Part shown: piece by piece, positions 1 through 7,800 of the stretch
Position numbering within the stretch: position 1 is the first letter of the stretch
How the letters are laid out: each line of letters starts with the position of its first letter
Assembly: GCA_009885275.1 (NCBI GenBank)
Contig: VFKY01000377.1
Location: 1 to 11,283, forward strand
From: Verrucomicrobiota bacterium
GTDB lineage: Bacteria; Verrucomicrobiota; Verrucomicrobiia; Verrucomicrobiales; Verrucomicrobiaceae
Direction: 5' to 3'
Length of the DNA: 11,283 nucleotides
The notes under the pieces: generated by a model
Seen by the model: only the letters and a program-made list of their open reading frames with translations
What the model was told of the DNA's origin: nothing
The model's database searches: none
Made by a program: the position numbers and the translations under genes

Positions 1-117
1 GCAGTGGCACAGTACACAGGAAATGGTCTGAGACTAAGTGACGTAATTATTACAGCCTGCTCTCATGATCAAATGAATGTGACGTTCCTCGCAAGCCGTC
101 GCCTCAATACGCAATGA
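1..117 (+). CDS. Possible C-terminal end of an unidentified protein (truncated at left edge)
   Basis: Frame 1 is open from the first base to a TGA at 115-117 and gives 38 residues ending in FLASRRLNTQ. The other two forward frames close within the first 40 bases. The composition looks protein-like, and the stop lies just 16 bases before the end of a leftward gene, as expected for two convergent genes. I do not recognise the family. A frame this short can be open by chance (about one in six), so this is tentative. The beginning of the gene would lie outside the window. Confidence 0.35.
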   Translation, partial: AVAQYTGNGLRLSDVIITACSHDQMNVTFLASRRLNTQ

Positions 118-130
118 GTATTCCACTCAT
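114..130. terminator. Small hairpin between convergent gene ends
   Basis: ATGAGT (114-119) and ACTCAT (125-130) form a perfect 6-base-pair stem with a 5-base loop. It lies between the putative rightward stop at 115-117 and the leftward stop at 134-136. It could act as a weak bidirectional terminator. There is no good T-tract on either side, so the call rests on position and symmetry only. Confidence 0.25.
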
Positions 131-133
131 CTC

Positions 134-517
134 TTAAATACCACCATGCCGAGACGACCACCATTGATATAACCAAGCACAAGCACCTACAAACAGAAGA
201 AGTGTTATGGTGAATTCAGTAAATTGTAAGGCAAGTGCACGCCGTTTTGTCCTTGATTGAGCAAATGACATGCGGGGTTTTGAATAACTATGTCCGCGGC
301 GAATAGAATCAGGAGGTGGTAGAATATCACGATTGCGAATACGTGACTCCTGAGCCATGCGTGATGTAGCTGCAATCTCCACTTCAAGGCGCCGGACGTT
401 GTTTGCAAGGTCAAGAGACTGTTCGCGCAAAGATTTTGGACGATGGGAAACTGCTTCATCGAGCAGCTTGGTCATCGTTTTTGATGATGCTTTACGAATG
501 CGTTTGTTCGTGGACAT
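134..517 (-). CDS. Small tail-anchored membrane protein, unknown function
   Basis: This 127-residue protein is not recognised. Residues 1-95 are hydrophilic and strongly basic, rich in Arg, Lys and Ser. A helical, heptad-like stretch at about 31-58 includes LANNVRRLEVEIAA, and a proline-rich turn (LPPPD) lies near 66-70. A single hydrophobic segment at about 98-119 (LLLFVGACAWLYQWW) is followed by only eight residues, so it is probably anchored by its C-terminus with the N-terminal part in the cytoplasm. The basic run RTKRR just before the segment supports this orientation. The start ATG lies 8 bases after the stop of the upstream leftward gene, so the two almost certainly form an operon. No Shine-Dalgarno sequence is seen, so translational coupling is possible. 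Similar topology in the neighbour suggests the two proteins act together at the membrane. Confidence 0.7.
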   Translation of the reverse strand: MSTNKRIRKASSKTMTKLLDEAVSHRPKSLREQSLDLANNVRRLEVEIAATSRMAQESRIRNRDILPPPDSIRRGHSYSKPRMSFAQSRTKRRALALQFTEFTITLLLFVGACAWLYQWWSSRHGGI

Positions 518-525
518 AAGGCTGA

Positions 526-1203
526 TCAGTTCAGGTATTTCATCAATAAAACGAGCCCGCCTAGAAGAAAAGCAAGGGGGAGGGTGAACGCCAATCCCAT
601 GCGCATGCAGGAGAGAAAATCATGAGAAAAGCCAAGGCTGCTGTCCATGACTGATTTTGTTGTAGAGCTGTCAGGAAGTACGGTAGTCAGTCGTCTAGAT
701 GATTTATTGAAAGCATCTTCGGCATCTTCTACTGCACCGATCGAGCGATCCAATTCCTCATCCAAATTATTGCGTTTCCATGTTTCGGGATGAATGGCCC
801 GTAGAATATCAAAATGACGTTGGTATGATTCTCGTGCTAAAGTGATTTCCTCGATGATTTTTTGAGCGTTGTATAATTCACGTTCGAGTCGAGAGATACT
901 GCGGGAAATTTTTTCACTAATATCGCGACGACCATTTGAGAAGCGCTCCTCTTTACTACGGCGAGCCTCGAGTTCTTCAGTCTCACGCTGTGTGCGATCA
1001 AGGTCTTGACGCAACTTCAGTAACGATTCCTGTTTTTGCTTCAATTCAGAATAAGGATCATCATGAGCTGCTGAAATCGATTTACTTTCAGCATGAGATG
1101 TTGCTGAAGTCTTGGATGAATATTTCTGAAAATCATCCGATTCTTCAAATCGGAGCACAGGAATATCGCCATCATTAAAAAGTGCGGATGTTGACTTTGT
1201 CAT
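526..1203 (-). CDS. Coiled-coil protein with C-terminal membrane anchor, unknown function
   Basis: This 225-residue protein is not recognised. Residues 1-50 are polar, acidic and Ser-rich and are probably disordered. Residues about 51-125 are a charged coiled coil (for example LKQKQESLLKLRQDLDR and EKISRSISRLERELYNAQ). A second helical region spans about 145-172 (LDEELDRSIGAVEDAEDAF). A single hydrophobic segment at about 203-222 (GLAFTLPLAFLLGGLVLL) is followed by MKYLN, giving a C-terminal anchor with the bulk in the cytoplasm. It is the first gene of a leftward pair; the second starts 8 bases after its TGA. The region upstream (1204-1550) is shared divergently with the Sel1-repeat gene. 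The ATG chosen is the first in the frame and lacks a visible Shine-Dalgarno site. Septum or envelope scaffolding is imaginable from topology alone, but no family motif supports it. Confidence 0.72.
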   Translation of the reverse strand: MTKSTSALFNDGDIPVLRFEESDDFQKYSSKTSATSHAESKSISAAHDDPYSELKQKQESLLKLRQDLDRTQRETEELEARRSKEERFSNGRRDISEKISRSISRLERELYNAQKIIEEITLARESYQRHFDILRAIHPETWKRNNLDEELDRSIGAVEDAEDAFNKSSRRLTTVLPDSSTTKSVMDSSLGFSHDFLSCMRMGLAFTLPLAFLLGGLVLLMKYLN

Positions 1204-1292
1204 CGTTGGAAGAAGTTGTTAGTATTTCTGAATATTACGGATTACTTAAATTAGCCAGCTTATTTGTTGGCGGTATTGGAATTTCTTAAGCT

Positions 1293-1316
1293 AATGCTGT
1301 TTATATGAACAGCATT
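1293..1316. promoter_or_regulatory. Perfect 9-bp inverted repeat in divergent intergenic region
   Basis: AATGCTGTT (1293-1301) and AACAGCATT (1308-1316) are exact reverse complements separated by six bases (TATATG). The site lies 90 bases upstream of the leftward coiled-coil gene and about 235 bases upstream of the Sel1-repeat gene. It could be an operator for a dimeric regulator, or a hairpin in a leader RNA. The run of four T after it is too short for a confident terminator. The remainder of 1204-1550 is AT-rich and has no convincing gene; an 86-codon leftward frame there runs into the Sel1-repeat gene and is rejected. Confidence 0.35.
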
Positions 1317-1509
1317 TTGTGCCTGTTGTAGGCTTATGGACCATTAGCCCCAGGTCAAAAAGATACTCAGCAAAGTATTTTCTTATATATAGAAAAACCG
1401 TTCAGCTTTACTTTTCTGAGGGAGTTAGGTGGTGTTGATTTATATTTCGACCAATTTAACAGCTTGCATTTGTATGGTTTAAAAGGCAAAAATGAGCAAT
1501 CCTTATCTA

Positions 1510-1536
1510 TTGAGGTCTTATTGTTCTTCTTATAAA
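1510..1536 (+). promoter_or_regulatory. Candidate promoter for the Sel1-repeat gene
   Basis: TTGAGG (1510-1515) and TATAAA (1531-1536) resemble sigma-70 -35 and -10 boxes with a 15-base spacer, shorter than ideal. Transcription would begin near 1543, leaving a leader of only about eight bases before the ATG at 1551. That would be consistent with the absence of a Shine-Dalgarno site. Weak call from consensus matching only. Confidence 0.28.
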
Positions 1537-1550
1537 TAAAATTACATCCT

Positions 1551-3257
1551 ATGCTAGAAAATCTCATCAATCTAAAAGTGGTCGCCCTGGTGGCGGCTCT
1601 CGGACTAAATACTGCAGAATGGAGCAAGCCAAGTAAGGAGATGGAAGCGCAAGTTCAAAAACTTGCTGATACCGTTTCTGATATTTCTCAAGGCAAGGCT
1701 GACAAGCAAAGTGGTGCTGTTAATGAGGTCATTACGAACATTAAAAATCTTGCCGACAAGAATAACGATAAAGATGCCCAGTATGCCGTGGGTTATTTTT
1801 TACAACAGAGCAATCAGCAAGGTTCGCTTGAGCAAGCCTTGGAGTATTACAAAAAAGCAGCACTCCAAGACCAGCTTCAAGCGATGAACAATTACGGATT
1901 TATTCTTGCTGCTTCGGGTCGCGATGCTGAAAAAGCCAAAGAAGGTATTACGTGGATTAAGAAAGCATCTGAGAAGGGGCTCAATGCGGCTCGTCGTAAT
2001 ATGTCGCAAATATATCTCCGAGGGTTGGGTGGCGAAAAACAGGACTTTCTCAAAGCTGAGGAACTGCTCATCAAGGCTAACTCAGAACAAGACGCTGAGG
2101 CGGCATTTGCTCTTTCCCAATTCTATCTCGGAGCGGGTGGTAAAGATAAGAAAGACGACGAAAAGTCTTGGAAACTTCTTAACGATGCCGCTAAGCTTGG
2201 TAACGCAGGAGCCCTTGCTTCGCTCGGCTCTGTTTTGTTTGATGGCAAAAAGTATGGCGACAAAGTGATCCCCGCTGATCCAGCAGGTGCAGTCAAAAAA
2301 TTTGAAGAGCTCGCAACTCAAAACAACCCCGCTGGTCTTCGTACCATGGGTGAGCTTCATGAAGGCGGCTTAGCTGGTGTAACTAAGGACTTTCAGAAGG
2401 CGCTCGAATATTACGCGCGCGCTGCTCAAGGCAACGATGCTGCGGCTCAACTCCGCTTGGCCGGTTACTATGACAAAGGTGTAGACCTCGATAAGAGTGA
2501 CAGCAAAATCGAAGTGCCGCCTAATGCTGCTGCAGCTCTCGAACTTTATCGTCTCGCTGCTCAGAATAATGTCCCGATGGCCATTTATAACGTTGGTATT
2601 TTTTATGAAGAAGGCCGTGCCGTCGATCGTGATCCTACTAAGGCTTTTGCATTCTTCCTTCAGTCAGCCGTCAATGGCTTCATCCTTGGTATGCAAAAGA
2701 CAGGTGTTTATTATCTCAACGGTGCTGGAACATCCAAAGATCCTGTTGCCGCAGCTGGTTGGTTTACCCGTTCCGCAGCTTCCGGACTTCCGGAAGGGCA
2801 TTTGAGTTTTGGAATTGTTACGGAAATGGGGCTTGTACCTCAGGGTGAAAAAGACTCTGCTTTCATGGCAGCTGCGGATTCATATTTGCAAGCATCGGAT
2901 GCTTTGAATGCCAGTGCACCTGTGCGGATGGAAGCATTGCTTCGATTGGGCAGTATTTACCTCAGAGGTGTTCTTGTACCCAAAGGTGAAGTTCCAAAAC
3001 CAGACTTCGAAAAGGCATACATTCACTTTAAACAAGCTGTCGATATTGATCCAAAAAATCAACTTGCTGAACAGGCTCGTAGTGAGGCTGTCACCAAGCT
3101 TACTCGTGAACAGATCGCCAAAGGTGATGTCACGGTTGAGCAGTTGAAGAAAAAACGCGAAGACAGCATCAAAGCGGAAGCTGCTAAAGCAGTAGTTCCT
3201 GTAAGCGCAGAGTCTGCGAAGCCTGAGTCGGCTAAACCTACAGGTAAAACACGTTAG
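1551..3257 (+). CDS. Sel1/TPR-repeat protein, probably exported
   Basis: This 568-residue protein is built mainly of Sel1-like repeats, a TPR variant that forms a helical solenoid for protein-protein contacts. The repeats span about residues 75-520 and show the typical alternation of small helices, for example LEQALEYYKKAALQDQLQAM, FQKALEYYARAAQGNDAAAQ and PTKAFAFFLQSAVNGFILGM. Residues about 8-22 are hydrophobic (KVVALVAALGLNTA) and look like a weak signal peptide with possible cleavage near NTA-E. The C-terminal 50 residues are Lys/Glu/Ala/Pro-rich and likely disordered, ending in a repeated SAKPE-type tail. An in-frame stop lies just upstream (1533-1535), which fixes ATG 1551 as the first possible ATG start. 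The gene stands alone, with its own terminator immediately downstream. Sel1 proteins serve as adaptors in signalling or envelope assembly; the partner cannot be inferred. Confidence 0.85.
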   Translation: MLENLINLKVVALVAALGLNTAEWSKPSKEMEAQVQKLADTVSDISQGKADKQSGAVNEVITNIKNLADKNNDKDAQYAVGYFLQQSNQQGSLEQALEYYKKAALQDQLQAMNNYGFILAASGRDAEKAKEGITWIKKASEKGLNAARRNMSQIYLRGLGGEKQDFLKAEELLIKANSEQDAEAAFALSQFYLGAGGKDKKDDEKSWKLLNDAAKLGNAGALASLGSVLFDGKKYGDKVIPADPAGAVKKFEELATQNNPAGLRTMGELHEGGLAGVTKDFQKALEYYARAAQGNDAAAQLRLAGYYDKGVDLDKSDSKIEVPPNAAAALELYRLAAQNNVPMAIYNVGIFYEEGRAVDRDPTKAFAFFLQSAVNGFILGMQKTGVYYLNGAGTSKDPVAAAGWFTRSAASGLPEGHLSFGIVTEMGLVPQGEKDSAFMAAADSYLQASDALNASAPVRMEALLRLGSIYLRGVLVPKGEVPKPDFEKAYIHFKQAVDIDPKNQLAEQARSEAVTKLTREQIAKGDVTVEQLKKKREDSIKAEAAKAVVPVSAESAKPESAKPTGKTR

Positions 3258-3281
3258 TTCATTCTCTTATAGGACATATCT

Positions 3282-3321
3282 TTAAAGCCCGTGTCTTTGA
3301 TGACTCGGGCTTTAATTTTTT
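3282..3321 (+). terminator. Strong rho-independent terminator
   Basis: Bases 3282-3291 (TTAAAGCCCG) pair perfectly with 3306-3315. After a single T-T mismatch the stem continues with GTC/GAC (3293-3295 with 3302-3304), closing a six-base loop. A run of six T (3316-3321) follows directly. It begins 24 bases after the stop of the Sel1-repeat gene and ends that transcription unit before the tRNA gene. Confidence 0.88.
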
Positions 3322-3333
3322 AAGATAACGAGC

Positions 3334-3380
3334 TTTTTTCAGTAAAGAAAAAACTTGTTTTAACCATCTTGATGGATACT
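3334..3380 (+). promoter_or_regulatory. Candidate tRNA promoter region with AT-rich hairpin upstream
   Basis: TTGTTT (3355-3360) and GATACT (3375-3380) could be the -35 and -10 boxes of the tRNA gene. The spacer is 14 bases, shorter than usual. The start would fall near 3387, about 16 bases before the mature tRNA. Just upstream, TTTTTTC (3334-3340) and GAAAAAA (3347-3353) form an AT-only inverted repeat that could serve as an UP-like element or a secondary terminator. Consensus-based and tentative. Confidence 0.3.
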
Positions 3381-3402
3381 CTTCGAGCCACGTTTCCCGA
3401 AA

Positions 3403-3478
3403 GGGGCATTAGCTCAGTTGGTAGAGCGTCTCCATGGCATGGAGAAGGTCAGGAGTTCGAATCTCCTATGCTCCACCA
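3403..3478 (+). tRNA. tRNA-Ala(GGC): tRNA-Ala, anticodon GGC
   Basis: All 76 bases fit the cloverleaf. The acceptor stem is GGGGCAT with ATGCTCC, the D arm GCTC/GAGC, the anticodon stem TCTCC/GGAGA, the variable loop AGGTC, and the T arm AGGAG-TTCGAAT-CTCCT; CCA is encoded. The anticodon loop ATGGCAT places GGC at positions 34-36, which reads GCC and GCU alanine codons. The acceptor stem contains a G3:U70 wobble pair, the known identity element for alanyl-tRNA synthetase, and this independently confirms the alanine assignment. It is a single isolated tRNA, outside an rRNA operon (where alanine tRNAs usually carry TGC). Confidence 0.97.
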
Positions 3479-3963
3479 CTTTTAACATAGTGGAGAGGCT
3501 TATAAAATAAGTGATGGATGAGGTTTATACGAAAAAACCGTTCCTCTTAAAGTTTGATGAATTTCCCGTTGTAACCCGTTTCTGTAACCCGAGCGCTTCA
3601 TTTCTGATGAAAGCGAAGGAACTCAAAAAAGGGAAAAGCCGCTCTTCGAGAAAATTGAGGGATGCCTTTATCAACATCAGCCTAACGGCGTTTATTAGGT
3701 TCTGACCAAGCATTCTTGGGAAACGGAATAGACTCGCAGCACAGTCCTCGCTGTCGCGCTCTCCAAAGCCAGGCTTTGGTAGCATCAGAAAAACCAACAA
3801 TACGCTTACTCTTTTGTTAGGTAACCATGGGTATGGATGAGAGACATCGTTTGCTGCGATAATGGGGTGAGTACCATATTAAGTAATAAGGAGATGAGCA
3901 ATTCTGAAAATCGTATCAAATATTTGAAAGATAGTATTTTCATATGCGTAATAGTTTACGTAT
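3479..3963. other. Long intergenic region with consecutive small hairpins, no convincing gene
   Basis: This is 485 bases between the tRNA and the IclR gene. Short frames exist (a rightward one at 3511-3705 and a leftward one at 3525-3800), but they overlap each other and neither resembles a known family. Several inverted repeats lie in sequence at 3594-3615, 3681-3699, 3706-3719, 3741-3754 and 3763-3779. The octamer GTAACCCG occurs twice, at 3571-3578 and 3584-3591. The arrangement suggests a structured non-coding RNA or an intergenic repeat unit. Each hairpin is short and could be coincidental. Confidence 0.4.
3763..3779. repeat. 17-base perfect palindrome
   Basis: CCAAAGCC (3763-3770) and GGCTTTGG (3772-3779) are exact reverse complements about a single central A. 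As RNA, either strand would fold into a seven-pair stem with a three-base loop. There is no T-tract on either side, so it is not a classical terminator. It is the strongest of several hairpins in the region after the tRNA and may be part of a dispersed intergenic repeat. Confidence 0.5.
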
Positions 3964-3972
3964 ATGAAAATA
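3935..3972. promoter_or_regulatory. Probable IclR-family operator: 38-base near-perfect palindrome over the iclR start codon
   Basis: The left arm (3935-3951) and right arm (3956-3972) are 17 bases each and complementary at 16 positions, with the four-base spacer TAGT. Each half contains a variant of TTTTCATATGCGTAA. IclR proteins bind palindromic sites as dimers or tetramers and commonly control their own promoters. A site at the regulator's own start suggests autoregulation of the gene and its downstream partners. The ATG (3964-3966) lies inside the right arm, so if transcription begins upstream the mRNA could also fold and hide the start codon. The symmetry is directly visible; the binding protein is inferred. 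Confidence 0.72.
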
Positions 3973-4797
3973 ACATTGAGTCAGCGAAAGAAAATTGATG
4001 GCATCGCCCGCAGGGAATTATCTGTCACGGAGGCCGATCAAACAGACTCACAAGCTCCGGCGTTGCAGCGAGGGTTGGCGGTGCTTGAATTCCTCTCGAG
4101 CCGAGATGAGGCGGCTACACTTTCAGAGATCAGTGCGGCACTGAAACTCTCACCAGCCTCGATCTTTCGTATCACCGGCGTTTTGGAAAGCGCGGGTTAT
4201 TTATATCGAGAGGAAGCCACTCGTCGATTTAGCCTGACCCGAAAACTCCTTCTCCAAGCGCAACCTAGACATGAAGGTCGCAGTTTGGTGGAATGTTGTC
4301 TTCCTTCCATGAGAGAGATACTCCAACTGACAGGTGAGACGGTACAGCTCTGTTGTCTGGCCGAAGATACCTGCGTTATACTGGAGCAACTTCCTTCCAC
4401 TTATCCCTTCAAATATATCGTGGATTTGGGGTCAAAGGTTCCTATTCATTGTTGTGCACCAGGCAAAGCGATTGTCGCTCATATGATGGAGGACGCTCAA
4501 AGCACACTGGTTCGCACCTTAGCGATGGAGCGTCATACAGATCATACCATTGTCACTCGGCGAGCCTTGTTAGATGAATTTAGAAAAGTAAAAGAACTTG
4601 GTTACGCCGTTGATCAGGGTGAGCACTTTGAAGGCATTCATTGTGTGGCAGCACCGCTACTGGATAGGCATGGCAACGCGGTCGCTGCCATTACGATTGC
4701 GGGTCCTTCCTCTCGCATTCAGGTGCGCCGTTTTGCGGAATTCGGAGCTATTATTAAACAAGCGTCTGCCGCGGCCGCGCAACGTTATCTTGGATAA
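3964..4797 (+). CDS. IclR-family transcriptional regulator
   Basis: This 277-residue protein matches the family length of about 250-280. An N-terminal extension of about 32 residues precedes the winged helix-turn-helix (about 34-95), which begins with the typical ALQRGLAVLEFL and includes LSEISAALKLSPASIFRITGVLE. The effector-binding domain follows (about 105-275), with the hallmark stretches VPIHCCAPGKAIVA (159-172) and GYAVDQGEHFEGIHCVAAPL (213-232). IclR proteins sense small metabolites, often sugar acids or aromatic compounds, and control catabolic genes; the ligand here is not readable. The ATG lies within a large palindrome and has no Shine-Dalgarno site; a TTG four codons later is an alternative start. 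The next gene starts three bases after the TAA, so the regulator is co-transcribed with the exported pair, which is probably its main target. Confidence 0.93.
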   Translation: MKITLSQRKKIDGIARRELSVTEADQTDSQAPALQRGLAVLEFLSSRDEAATLSEISAALKLSPASIFRITGVLESAGYLYREEATRRFSLTRKLLLQAQPRHEGRSLVECCLPSMREILQLTGETVQLCCLAEDTCVILEQLPSTYPFKYIVDLGSKVPIHCCAPGKAIVAHMMEDAQSTLVRTLAMERHTDHTIVTRRALLDEFRKVKELGYAVDQGEHFEGIHCVAAPLLDRHGNAVAAITIAGPSSRIQVRRFAEFGAIIKQASAAAAQRYLG

Positions 4798-4800
4798 ACG

Positions 4801-7800
4801 ATGAAACACTATTCCATATTTGCTATCACGCTGGCTTTGGTTTCAGAGGCTCTTCAACTTGGAGCGGCTGAAATCACGGCAGAAGGTCGTGATTTCTTCG
4901 AAAATCGTATTCGCCCTGTGTTGGCGTCTGAGTGTTACGAATGTCACGATGGCAGCAAAAGCAAGGGGGGGCTGCGACTTGATTACAAGGAGGCGCTCTT
5001 GAGCGGTGGTGACAGTGGTGCGGCAATTGTACCCGGTGATGTCGAAAAAAGTTTGCTGATCACAAGTCTCACTCACGTTGACGAAGATTTGAAGATGCCA
5101 AAACATGGAGCCAAGCTCGATGACAAAGTGCTGGCTGACTTCATTCAGTGGGTGAAAATGGGAGCCCCCGATCCTCGCGATACTCCTCCAACCGCAGAGC
5201 AAGCGGCCAAGAGTAAGGACTGGAGCTCGGTTTTAGATATCCGAAAAAAGTGGTGGAGCTTTCTGCCTGTGCAGAAACCGAATCTGCCCAAGGTGAAAAA
5301 CGCGAATTGGTCGCCGCACCCAGTGGATCATTTTGTGCTAGCTAACTTGGAGTCAGCAGGATTGCAGCCCGCTAAAACTACCGATCGTGCCACTTTGATC
5401 CGTAGGGTCTCTTATGTTCTCACGGGACTGCCTCCTTCTCCTGAGGATGTAAAAGCGTTTATCGATCACTCCTCACCGAATGCCTATGGGGAGTTGGTCG
5501 ACCGTTTGCTGCAATCGCCTCGATTTGGGGAAGCATGGGCGCGACACTGGATGGATTGGGTGCGCTATGCCGAGAGTTATGGGAGTGAGGGGGATCCTGC
5601 GATTCCCTATGCTTGGCGTTATCGCGATTATCTTGTTCGTGCCTTCAATCAAGATGTCCCTTATCCTCAAATGGTGCGTGAAGCCATTGCCGGTGATCTT
5701 CTTACTGCACCTCGCTACAATAAAGAGCTTGGCATCAATGAAAGCGCCTTGGGGATTGGTCAGCTTCGCATGGTGATGCATGGCTTTTCTCCCACGGATA
5801 CTCTGGATGAAATGGTCACATTCACGGACAATCAGATTGATACGGTGACCAAGGCTTTTCAAGGGCTCACGGTTTCCTGTGCTCGCTGCCACAATCACAA
5901 GTTCGACGCCATCAGTCAGGCCGATTTTTATGCCCTCTACGGCATTTTCACAAGCACTCATCCGGCGGTTATTGATGTCAGCTTGCCTGATGCAGGAAAA
6001 ATCGAACGAGCTGAGTTGGCGAAGCTCAAGCAGGAAATTAAATTGGTGGTTGGAAAATCATGGTTGAAGGCAGCAGAGTCCTTGCCGAAGACTGAAATCA
6101 AAAGCGACACAAAATCTGTCGAAATTGTGAAACGCTGGGATATGCGCAAGGACAAATGGTTCCTCGATGGTCATGGGGTCAGTCAGGGCGCTACGAATGC
6201 AGGTGAATTTAGTGTTGCGCTTGATGGGAAAAAAGTCATTGCCCGTGTTCACCCGAGTGGAGTATTCAGTGATCTAATTTCTCCAAAAGACCGTGGTGTA
6301 CTTATTTCTGAACGCTTCAAGTGTGAGGGGGGCACACTTTGGATTCGCGCTGCAGGTGGTGGTTCAGCGCGTGCTCGCTACATTGTGCAAAATTACCCGC
6401 GCACAGGAACGGTGCATCGGGCCAAGGAGTTTAAGGAGCCCAACGATAATGTGCTGAGCTGGCACAAGCTTGATCTTGAATACTGGAAGGGCGATGATGT
6501 GTTCATTCAAGCCACCACCGTGGCAGACATGCCGGTGGAAACAAAAATTGATGAACCTTCATGGTTTGGTGTCACGGAAGTGGTGATCACCAAGGGCACA
6601 GAGCCACCATCCAGTGTGCCGATCACAGGCGATGCTCGTGCCGCAGTTGAAGCATGGATGAAGGGTTCTATGACCGACATGCAGGCCGAGTTGCTAGATT
6701 CGTTGCTGCGTAGCGATAAACTTCCTAACTCTGAAAAAGACATTGCTGAAGTAGCTTCGTTGATGTCAAAATATCGTGACATCGAAGCAAAGATTCCGAC
6801 ACCCGTGCGTGCACCAGGAGTGCTTGAAGCAGATGGTTACGACGCCCCACTTTTTGTCCGAGGTGATCATAAGCAGCCTGCAGTATTGGTGCCGAGACGT
6901 TTTCTCGATGGCGTTGATCCCACACCATATCATCCCAGTAACAGTGGTCGCCTTCAACTCGCCGAGAGTCTTGTTCGTAAAGACAATCCCTTCACCTCGC
7001 GGGTCATTGTTAATCGTCTCTGGCATCACGTGTTTGGTCGCGGTCTGGTTGCCACCACGGACAACTTTGGTCGTCTCGGCGACATGCCAACGCATCCTGA
7101 ATTGCTGGATTATCTGTCTGGCCAGTTCAGCAACAACGGGGGTTCGATCAAAGAGTTGTTGAAATTGCTTGTGACATCCAAGACCTTTCAACTGGATGAT
7201 GGAGCTCCAGAAGGCGCAATCGAAAAAGATCCCGAGAACAAGCAGTTCAGCCACTTCAGTTTGCGCCGACTTGAAGCTGAGTCGATTCGTGACAGTATCA
7301 TTGCGCTTACGGGCAAGCTGGATACTTCGATGTATGGCGAGTCTGTTGGCGGTGGAGCTTTGCGACGCAGTGTTTACGTTAAAGTCATACGAAATAATCT
7401 TGATGACTTCCTCGGAGTCTTTGATGCACCAGTGCCGAGCAGTACAAGAGGGCGCCGAGATGCGACCAATGTGCCTGCGCAATCGCTCACCTTACTGAAC
7501 AGCCAGCGTATCAAGGATTGGGCGAACGACTGGGGGCGACGTATCAGTAATTTTCAAAGCACTGATGAAACAAGAGTGCAGCAAATGTTTCTCGAAGCGC
7601 TGAGCCGTTTACCTTCAAAGGAGGAACTCGATGGGTGTCTGTCGTTTATTCAGTATGCCAATCATGCGAGTGATCGGGAAAAAGTGACGCTAGCAGACCT
7701 GAACGAGCAATCGCACTCTCTGCGTAAAAAGATCGAAGATGTACTTTTACCAGTGCGCACTAAATTGAGCGTTGTACGTCCCCAAGGTTCTTCTGTTAAA

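Noticed and set aside
1367-1627. Leftward 86-codon frame between the coiled-coil and Sel1-repeat genes
   Set aside because: It overlaps the start of the Sel1-repeat gene, has no domain, and the AT-rich sequence is better read as a promoter region.
3511-3705. Rightward 64-codon open frame downstream of the tRNA
   Set aside because: It is short, basic and without a family match, and it overlaps the leftward frame and structured repeats. No ribosome binding site or conserved feature supports it.
3525-3800. Leftward 91-codon open frame downstream of the tRNA
   Set aside because: It overlaps a rightward frame and the row of hairpins, has no recognisable domain and no ribosome binding site, and its composition follows the hairpin sequences. 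A non-coding repeat explains it better.
3403-3963. tRNA gene as an integration site for a mobile element
   Set aside because: No repeat of the tRNA 3' end, no integrase and no phage or plasmid gene is visible downstream within the window.
3894-3998. 34-residue upstream frame with GGAG just before its ATG, overlapping the iclR start
   Set aside because: The purine run is only one base from the ATG, too close for normal initiation, and the peptide looks random. A leader peptide role cannot be excluded but is not supported.
6766-7482. Leftward 238-codon open frame within the large cytochrome/DUF1553 gene
   Set aside because: It is the antisense shadow of a well-conserved coding region and has no recognisable domain.
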